NCBI GenBank assembly: GCA_050246595.1
Contig: JBFWVT010000115.1
Span: 1-11,673 of the forward strand
Direction: 5' to 3'
DNA: 11,673 nt
DNA from: DATARH01 sp050246595
GTDB lineage: Bacteria; Pseudomonadota; Alphaproteobacteria; ATCC43930; CGMCC-115725
Shown: positions 6,929 to 11,673 of the stretch, in pieces
Numbering within the stretch: position 1 is the first letter of the stretch
Layout of the letters: each line of letters begins with the position of its first letter
Program-made: the position numbers and the translations under genes
The notes under the pieces: model-generated
What the model was told of the DNA's origin: nothing
The model's database searches: none
Seen by the model: only the letters and a program-made list of their open reading frames with translations

Positions 6929-7596
6929 TGGAAGACCCCAACCTGCAACTCGATGTCGCGCATCTGCTGGCCGGCGGGCTGGTGCTGGTCAGCTTTCTGC
7001 TGCTGTACCAGAACCGCATGTTCGCGCTGCTCAAGGTGTTCGCGCTGCATTCCTTTGTTCTTGCCGTCGCGGTTGCGTGGCAGGCCGAGATCCAGGACGC
7101 CCCGCATCTTTACGTGACGGCGGCGATCGCCGTGATCCTCAAGGTCGTCATCATCCCGGGCGCGTTTTTCGGGATGGTCAAGCGGCTCGGCCTCCATCGC
7201 GATGTCGAGACGGTAGTCGGGATCGGCCCGACAATGCTGGCCGGGATGGGGCTGGTCGCGCTGTCGATCGTGCTGATGCTGCGCGTCACCGAGACCGCCG
7301 ATTTCCTGGCCCGCGAAGATCTTGCCTTTGCCCTCGCGGTGATCCTGCTCGGCATGCTGATGATGGTGACGCGGCGTAACGCGATCAGTCAGGTCGTCGC
7401 ATTCATGTCGATCGAGAATGGTCTAATCCTGGCCGCGGCCGGCGCGCGCGGGATGCCGCTGGTGGTCGAGATCAGCGTCGCCTTCTCGGTGCTGGTCGCG
7501 CTGATCGTGATTGGCATCTTTCTGTTCCGCATCCGCGAGCGGTTCGACACGGTCGACGTGCATGCGCTCGACCGCTTCAGCGGAGAGCGCCTGTGA
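6928..7596 (+). CDS. hyfE: Hydrogenase-4-type membrane subunit HyfE (NuoK-like C-terminal half)
   Basis: The 222-residue protein is very hydrophobic, with roughly six to seven membrane helices, and is near the length of E. coli HyfE. The second half carries the NuoK-like pattern, with Glu163 in VAFMSIENGLIL in the place of the conserved NuoK glutamate and a further intramembrane Glu181. It ends in a charged cytoplasmic tail (RIRERFDTVDVHALDRFSGE). In this family HyfE sits between the antiporter subunits and the NuoH-like subunit. The one-base overlap with hyfC and four-base GTGA overlap with hyfF indicate coupled translation and fixed stoichiometry. Confidence 0.92.
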   Translation: MEDPNLQLDVAHLLAGGLVLVSFLLLYQNRMFALLKVFALHSFVLAVAVAWQAEIQDAPHLYVTAAIAVILKVVIIPGAFFGMVKRLGLHRDVETVVGIGPTMLAGMGLVALSIVLMLRVTETADFLAREDLAFALAVILLGMLMMVTRRNAISQVVAFMSIENGLILAAAGARGMPLVVEISVAFSVLVALIVIGIFLFRIRERFDTVDVHALDRFSGERL

Positions 7597-9041
7597 GCGC
7601 GTTGCCCATCGATCCGGTCCTGCTGGTGCTGCTTGTCCCGCTTGCGGCGGCGGCACTGCTGACACTGGTGCCGAATTACCGGCTCGGTGCTCGCATCAAC
7701 ATTGTAGCATCGCTGCTGGCGCTGCTTGCTTCCTTGTCGCTGTTCGCCGCCGGATCAAGCGCCGGGAATCTGCTGCTCCTCGATGAACTCAATATCGTCT
7801 TTATCGTTCTGAACAACTTCATCGGCTTCACGACAGCATTGTTCAGCGCCAGCTACATCGCGCACGAGGTCGAGATCGGCAGGCTGACGCCGCGCCTGTT
7901 GCGCTTCTATCACGCGATGTTCCAGGCGCTCCTGTGCACGATGAACTTGGCGCTGGTCGCCAACAATATCGGGCTGATGTGGGTGGCGGTCGAATTGGCG
8001 ACGCTGACGACAATCCTGCTCGTCGGCATCTACGCGACCGAGCAGGCGCTCGAAGCCGCCTGGAAGTATTTTATTCTCGGCAGCGTCGGCATCGCGCTGG
8101 CGCTGTTCGGCACGATCCTCGTGTATGTCGCAGCCCGCCCGGTGATCGGCGAAGGTCTCGAGTCGATGGCGTGGACCGTGCTGCTGACCCATGCCGCCGG
8201 GTTCGACGCCAACCTGCTCAACCTCGCCTTTGTGTTCCTGCTACTCGGCTACGGCACCAAGGCGGGGCTGACCCCGGTCCATGCCTGGCTGCCGGATGCG
8301 CATGCCGAGGGTCCGACGCCGATATCGGCCGTGCTGTCCGGCCTGCTGCTCAATGTGGCGCTGTACGCGATCCTGCGTTTCAAAATGCTGGTCGCCGCCA
8401 ATCAGGACGCCTGGGCGCCCGGCACCTTGATGATCACGATGGGGCTGTCGTCGCTGATTTTCGCCGCGTTCATGCTGTACCGACGGCGCGACATCAAACG
8501 GCTGTTCGCCTACTCGTCGATCGAGCATATGGGCATCGTGACATTCGCCTTCGGGCTCGGCGGTCCGTTGGCGAATTTCGGTGGCCTATTGCACATGACG
8601 ATGCACAGCCTGACCAAATCCGCGATCTTTTTCGCAGTCGGCCATATCGCCCAGGGCAAGGGAACGCAGCGTATCGCTGAAATTCGCGGTCTGACCGCCA
8701 CGCATCCGATCCTCGGCTGGGGGCTTGTGCTCGGGGTCGTGGCGATCGCCGGCATGCCGCCGCTCGGCCTCTTCATGAGCGAGTTCCTGATTATCAGTAC
8801 GACCTTCGCCCGCGAGCCCTGGCTGGCAGTGCCGCTGGTCGGCGGATTGCTGATCGCCCTCGGCGCGTTGATCCTGCGGCTTGGGGAGGTGGCGTTTGGC
8901 GAGCCGCAAGGCCGGGCCGAACCGATACAGGCGTCCTACGTCCCGTTATTCGCGCATATGGGTCTGGTGCTGGTTGCCGGAATCTACCTGCCGGGCCCGA
9001 TGGTCGCCTGGTTCGAGCACGTCGCCGGGCTGCTGGGCTGA
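7593..9041 (+). CDS. hyfF: Hydrogenase-4-type membrane subunit HyfF (antiporter-like)
   Basis: The 482-residue second antiporter-like subunit is of the NuoM/NuoN type, with about fourteen membrane helices. Landmarks are Glu134 in VAVELATLTTILL, Lys223 in GYGTKAGLTPVHAWLPDAHA, and GPTPISAVLSG. DIKRLFAYSSIEHMGIVTF and LLHMTMHSLTKSAIFFAVGH follow with their conserved Lys and His residues, so the proton path looks complete. The start is GTG 7593, overlapping the hyfE stop; no better ATG exists before the first helix. It is shorter than E. coli HyfF (about 526 residues), mostly at the ends. Its stop overlaps the hyfG start by one base. Confidence 0.94.
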   Translation: MSALPIDPVLLVLLVPLAAAALLTLVPNYRLGARINIVASLLALLASLSLFAAGSSAGNLLLLDELNIVFIVLNNFIGFTTALFSASYIAHEVEIGRLTPRLLRFYHAMFQALLCTMNLALVANNIGLMWVAVELATLTTILLVGIYATEQALEAAWKYFILGSVGIALALFGTILVYVAARPVIGEGLESMAWTVLLTHAAGFDANLLNLAFVFLLLGYGTKAGLTPVHAWLPDAHAEGPTPISAVLSGLLLNVALYAILRFKMLVAANQDAWAPGTLMITMGLSSLIFAAFMLYRRRDIKRLFAYSSIEHMGIVTFAFGLGGPLANFGGLLHMTMHSLTKSAIFFAVGHIAQGKGTQRIAEIRGLTATHPILGWGLVLGVVAIAGMPPLGLFMSEFLIISTTFAREPWLAVPLVGGLLIALGALILRLGEVAFGEPQGRAEPIQASYVPLFAHMGLVLVAGIYLPGPMVAWFEHVAGLLG

Positions 9042-10534
9042 TGGTTGAGATGTCTGAAGCTTCGGCTCAGCCGCCTGAGATGACTGCTGCGGTTCTCGTA
9101 AGCCCCTCGGAATGGGAGAGCTTCGCCGAGGATCTAGCGAAAGAGCACCGCACGCTCGTCGATCTATGGGGCGACGGTCGGCACGTGCGGCTGGCAATGT
9201 TCGACGCTGATGCCGTCCGGATCGAGATCGTGGCGCTGGCCTGCCCTGATGGGACATTTCCGTCTGTCGGCCGACATCACGCGCCGGCGATCCGCCTCGA
9301 GCGCACAATCCGTGACCTCTATGGCCTCGCATCGATTGGCGCGCCCGACGAACGACGCTGGCTCGACCACGGCGTCTGGCCGGTACGGCAGCCGCTCGGG
9401 GCGCGCCAGCCACACGAGCCTGCGACTGATGCATACACTTTCCTGCCGGTTGGCGGCGAAGGGCTGCACCAGATCCCGGTCGGGCCGGTACATGCCGGGA
9501 TCATCGAACCCGGACATTTCCGCTTCACCTGCAGCGGCGAGACCGTCGTGCGCCTCGAAGAGCGCCTTGGCTATGTCCATAAGGGCATCGAGGCCCTGAT
9601 GCGCGGCGCCGCGGTCGAGACGGCGGCGCGGCTCGCCAGCCGGACCTCCGGCGACAGCACCGTCGCCTATGCGATCGCCTTTGCGCACGCAGTCGAAACT
9701 GCGCTCGGCATCGTGCCGCCCGCGCGTGCGGTCTGGCTGCGAGCCGTCATGGCCGAACTCGAACGCATCGCCAATCACCTCGGCGATATTGGTGCGATCT
9801 GCAACGACGCCGCCTTCTCTCTGATGCACGCGCATTGCGGCGTGCTGCGAGAACGGGTGCTGCGCGAGGCCGGGGCCGCTTTCGGGCACCGGCTGATGAT
9901 GGACCGTGTCATTCCGGGCGGGGTTGCGGCCGATCTCGATACTGCCGGACTGGCAGCATTGCACCGCCTGATTGTCGCGATCCGCCGGGAGTTCGCGACG
10001 CTCGTCAGCCTCTTTGAAGAAACCAATACGCTGCAGGACCGCACAGTCGGCACCGGCATTCTCTCGCCCGATCTGGCGCGCCGCTTTGCGGCGGGGGGCT
10101 ATGTCGGACGGGCATCGGATCGGGATTTCGATGCGCGCAAAACGCCCGGCTATCCGCCATACGATATCTTGCCCTTTACGGTCCCAGTTCTGTTCGAAGG
10201 CGATGTCAACGCCCGCGTCTGGGTCCGTATTCGCGAGGTCGAGCAGAGCCTCGATCTGCTCGATCAGCTCCTCGGCCAGTTGCCCGCCGGTCCGCTGCAC
10301 GCGCCGCTCGCGGGCCGCACCGGCGAGGGGGTTGCGCTCGTCGAAGGCTTTCGCGGCGATATTTTCTGCTGGGTGAGGCTGGATGCTTCCGGCCGCATCG
10401 AACATTGCCGGCTGCGCGACCCATCGTGGTTCCAGTGGCCGCTGCTCGAAGCGGTCATCGAGGACAACATCGTCGCCGACTTCCCGTTGTGCAACAAATC
10501 CTTCAACTGCTCCTACTCGGGGCATGATTTGTAG
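9041..10534 (+). CDS. hyfG: Hydrogenase-related large subunit HyfG (NuoC-NuoD fusion) lacking the NiFe ligands
   Basis: The 497-residue soluble subunit has a NuoC-like N-terminal part (about 15-125, including LERTIRDLYGLASIGAPDER) fused to a NuoD/hydrogenase large-subunit part. Family blocks are IPVGPVHAGIIEPGHFRFTC (145-164), LGYVHKGIEALMRG, and ELERIANHLGDIGAICND. NiFe enzymes need R-x-C-G-x-C and a late D-P-C-x-x-C. Here the first motif is R201-T-S203-G-D-S206, with both cysteines replaced by serine. The last is C490-S-Y-S493, followed only by GHDL, so there is no processed tail. Three of four metal ligands are therefore gone, and hydrogen activation is not expected. This matches the Ehr type of complex, whose electron donor and acceptor are unresolved. 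It is likely partnered with the NuoB-like subunit encoded next. The gene is intact and GC-rich like its neighbours, so the loss looks like a family trait and not decay. Confidence 0.9.
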   Translation: MVEMSEASAQPPEMTAAVLVSPSEWESFAEDLAKEHRTLVDLWGDGRHVRLAMFDADAVRIEIVALACPDGTFPSVGRHHAPAIRLERTIRDLYGLASIGAPDERRWLDHGVWPVRQPLGARQPHEPATDAYTFLPVGGEGLHQIPVGPVHAGIIEPGHFRFTCSGETVVRLEERLGYVHKGIEALMRGAAVETAARLASRTSGDSTVAYAIAFAHAVETALGIVPPARAVWLRAVMAELERIANHLGDIGAICNDAAFSLMHAHCGVLRERVLREAGAAFGHRLMMDRVIPGGVAADLDTAGLAALHRLIVAIRREFATLVSLFEETNTLQDRTVGTGILSPDLARRFAAGGYVGRASDRDFDARKTPGYPPYDILPFTVPVLFEGDVNARVWVRIREVEQSLDLLDQLLGQLPAGPLHAPLAGRTGEGVALVEGFRGDIFCWVRLDASGRIEHCRLRDPSWFQWPLLEAVIEDNIVADFPLCNKSFNCSYSGHDL

Positions 10535-10537
10535 GAG
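10533..10537 (+). promoter_or_regulatory. Ribosome binding site pointing to a possible ATC start for hyfI
   Basis: AGGAG (10533-10537) overlaps the hyfG stop. It is eight bases before ATC 10546 but 35 bases before ATG 10573. The codons from 10546 read IFKLLFGGLMRPPLTEPAP, which looks like the conserved amphipathic start of NuoB-like small subunits. The ribosome binding site and the conserved reading therefore agree on a start at or near 10546. Confidence 0.45.
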
Positions 10538-10572
10538 CGCGAGCCATCTTCAAGCTTCTGTTCGGTGGCCTC

Positions 10573-11091
10573 ATGCGTCCGCCGCTGACCGAACCGGCCC
10601 CGCCCGCCTCCGATGACCGCGCGCTCAGCGAACTGGCGCGGCAGGTGGACCGGGCGGCCCACCGAAGACTCGGCCGCAGTCTCGCGATCCGTCAGGTCGA
10701 TGCCGGCTCGTGCAATGGCTGCGAGCTGGAAATCCACGCCCTTAACAATGCCTTTTATGACATCGAGCGTTTCGGCTTGCGTTTTGTTGCCTCGCCGCGC
10801 CACGCCGACGTGCTGCTCGTGACCGGCCCGGTGACCGGCAACATGCGGGAAGCGCTGTATCGAACCTGGGCCGCGACTCCCGACCCGAAATGGGTCGTGA
10901 CGGCCGGCGATTGCGCGCTCAATGGCGGCGTTTTCAAAGAATCCTACGCCGTGGCTGGCGGGGTCTCAGCGGTCATTCTGGTCGATCTGCATATCCCTGG
11001 GTGCCCACCAACTCCCACAGCACTGCTTCAGGGTTTGTTGGTATTGCTGCATGGCGCGGAGACTCACTCGGCCAGCTTCGCCCCGAGATAG
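10573..11091 (+). CDS. hyfI: Hydrogenase-related small subunit HyfI (NuoB-like)
   Basis: Counted from ATG 10573 the protein has 172 residues. The real start may be ATC 10546, adding nine residues (IFKLLFGGL) that look native to the family. It carries the proximal [4Fe-4S] cluster (N2 equivalent) that passes electrons at the interface with HyfG. All four cysteines are present: Cys47 and Cys50 in AGSCNGCELEI, Cys114 in AGDCALNGGVF, and Cys144 in HIPGCPPTPTALLQGLL. DVLLVTGPVTGNM and the GGVSAVILVDLHIPG block are also typical. So the Fe-S path is intact although the large subunit has lost its NiFe site. A 38-base gap separates it from hyfG, the only non-overlapping junction in the operon. The last dozen residues (HGAETHSASFAPR) look atypical. 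No ferredoxin-like hyfH follows in the window. Confidence 0.92.
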   Translation: MRPPLTEPAPPASDDRALSELARQVDRAAHRRLGRSLAIRQVDAGSCNGCELEIHALNNAFYDIERFGLRFVASPRHADVLLVTGPVTGNMREALYRTWAATPDPKWVVTAGDCALNGGVFKESYAVAGGVSAVILVDLHIPGCPPTPTALLQGLLVLLHGAETHSASFAPR

Positions 11092-11407
11092 CGGCCGCGA
11101 TCACCCCATTGAGCGACGGACGGCTTCCGTTCGCATCTACCTCCACCCCTCGATGCAGATCGAATGACGGCTTCGGGACATGAAGATCCATTGTCAGGGC
11201 GAAGGCTGAGGGTCTCCCATGGGATCGTAAGCCGAAGCCCAAATAGGCGGGTTGACGGCGGCGCTCCGATTACAGAAGCGATCGTCACCGAAGGCGGAGA
11301 CGGCCCAACAACACAAAGAAAAGAAATGGGCCGGCTCCGTGGCGCTTGCGCCATAGAGCGCGGCCGGCCGCTTGCCGGCCGGGACGCCCGAAATCATCCC
11401 GCCAGGC
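11092..11407. other. Non-coding region after the hyf operon
   Basis: I see no convincing gene here. Minus-strand frames such as 11064-11354 and 10973-11242 are open but run over the end of hyfI and have irregular translations. The stretch holds a small hairpin (GGCGC-TT-GCGCC, 11341-11352) and a larger GC hairpin described separately. The composition is mixed, which fits the scar of an earlier rearrangement, but no transposase motif is visible. Confidence 0.4.
11361..11381. terminator. GC-rich hairpin between converging genes
   Basis: CGGCCGGC (11361-11368) and GCCGGCCG (11374-11381) pair perfectly around the five-base loop CGCTT. It lies after the hyf operon (plus strand) and just past the stop of the truncated minus-strand gene, where a bidirectional terminator would fit. 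No clear T tract follows on either strand, so intrinsic termination is only possible, not shown. Confidence 0.35.
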
Positions 11408-11548
11408 TCATCCCCGCTTTGCCTCGCTTACGTTTTTCCCCTCGCGCAGGTCGCGGCCGGTGATCTCGACATTGCCGTCCTCGGTCAGCTGCCGCCGCCG
11501 CAGCTTGCGCCCGGCGATAAGCTCGAGGCGGGTGCGCTGCAGATGATA
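11408..11548 (-). pseudogene. 3' end of an unknown minus-strand gene, cut by an IS630-type element
   Basis: Reading the minus strand, a clean coding-like frame ends at the stop complementary to 11408-11410. It translates as YHLQRTRLELIAGRKLRRRQ followed by LTEDGNVEITGRDLREGKNV and SEAKRG. The charged, regular composition looks like the C-terminus of a real protein, but I do not recognise the family. The frame stays open further right to about 11650, yet there it becomes proline-rich and overlaps the IS630 5' region, so I place the break at the TA near 11547. The gene's front part would lie beyond the element, outside the window. Confidence 0.4.
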
Positions 11549-11673
11549 GAGTGTGATCGGGTCTGGTTGAAACAGGATAGGGGTTCCCCGGCGCGGGGAT
11601 CTCTGCGCAAGATGCTGGCTGGGGGGCGGAGGCCAGCACGCATGCCCAGACCCTATTCACAGGATTTGCGAGA
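11547..11673 (+). mobile_element. Left end of an IS630-family insertion sequence (partial)
   Basis: The transposase start at 11642 shows that an IS630-family element begins nearby. IS630/Tc1-type elements insert at TA. The TA at 11547-11548, followed by GAGTGTGATCGGGTCTGG, is a reasonable candidate for the boundary and terminal inverted repeat, because it is where the minus-strand coding signal appears to stop. The right end is outside the window, so neither the repeat nor the TA duplication can be confirmed. A short CCCCG-GCG-CGGGG hairpin (11586-11598) lies within the leader. Confidence 0.45.
11642..11673 (+). CDS. IS630-family transposase, first ten codons only
   Basis: ATG 11642 is preceded at nine bases by GGAGG (11628-11632) and opens MPRPYSQDLR, the characteristic start of IS630-family transposases, which lead into a helix-turn-helix that binds the element's ends. 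The rest, including the DDE catalytic domain, lies beyond the window. The ten residues and the good ribosome binding site make the call likely, but integrity cannot be judged. Confidence 0.72.
   Translation, partial: MPRPYSQDLR

Noticed and set aside
9164..10525. Long minus-strand open frame opposite hyfG
   Set aside because: It mirrors the codon structure of hyfG and shows no family motif.
9041..10534. Reading HyfG as a working group 4 [NiFe] hydrogenase
   Set aside because: Both first-motif cysteines are serine and the last motif has only one Cys, so the metal site cannot form in the known way.
10973..11242. Minus-strand frame containing MDLHVPKPSFDLH, at first resembling a known small alphaproteobacterial membrane protein
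   Set aside because: The resemblance ends after a few residues, no membrane helix follows, and half of it is antisense to hyfI.
1..11673. tRNA or rRNA genes and CRISPR arrays
   Set aside because: No cloverleaf-like sequence, ribosomal RNA core sequence or regularly spaced repeats were seen on either strand.

Overview
The window reads as a GC-rich alphaproteobacterial-type chromosome segment. This is inferred from the codon use of the hyf genes, from a small XRE protein of a familiar alphaproteobacterial kind, and from an UmuD with the long alphaproteobacterial-style N-terminus. It combines two unrelated gene sets separated by insertion-sequence scars.

Left part (about 1-2210), visibly less GC-rich than the rest: a three-gene, tightly coupled cassette. 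First is an HTH plus TrmB/PLD-like sensor regulator, broken by an apparent one-base deletion near position 204. Its stop overlaps the start of a first cyclodipeptide synthase (CDPS) by four bases. A second, divergent CDPS follows after a five-base gap. Both enzymes keep the catalytic Ser, Tyr and Glu and the Tyr-Pro pair that defines the XYP subfamily. No tailoring enzyme is visible in the window.

Middle (about 2210-3635): a near-perfect 21-bp palindrome and a strong ribosome binding site precede an extended-N-terminus umuD. That gene keeps its Cys-Gly autocleavage site but is cut just before the catalytic serine by the 3' remnant of an IS110-family transposase, itself broken by an in-frame stop. 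About 700 bp of apparently non-coding, scarred DNA follow.

Right part (3636-11091): a small XRE regulator, then a six-gene, overlapping operon hyfB-hyfC-hyfE-hyfF-hyfG-hyfI for a complex I-like, group 4 hydrogenase-related membrane complex. The small subunit keeps all four Fe-S cysteines. The large subunit has lost three of the four NiFe-binding cysteines (Ser/Ser at the first motif, Cys-x-x-Ser at the last). It is therefore best read as an energy-converting hydrogenase-related (Ehr) complex and not as a hydrogenase. The NuoI-like ferredoxin (HyfH) and the third antiporter subunit (HyfD) are absent. The small subunit's natural start may be a non-ATG (ATC) codon placed just behind a good ribosome binding site.

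Right end (11092-11673): non-coding DNA, a GC-rich hairpin, the 3' end of an unknown minus-strand gene, and the beginning of an IS630-family element whose transposase starts at 11642 and runs out of the window.
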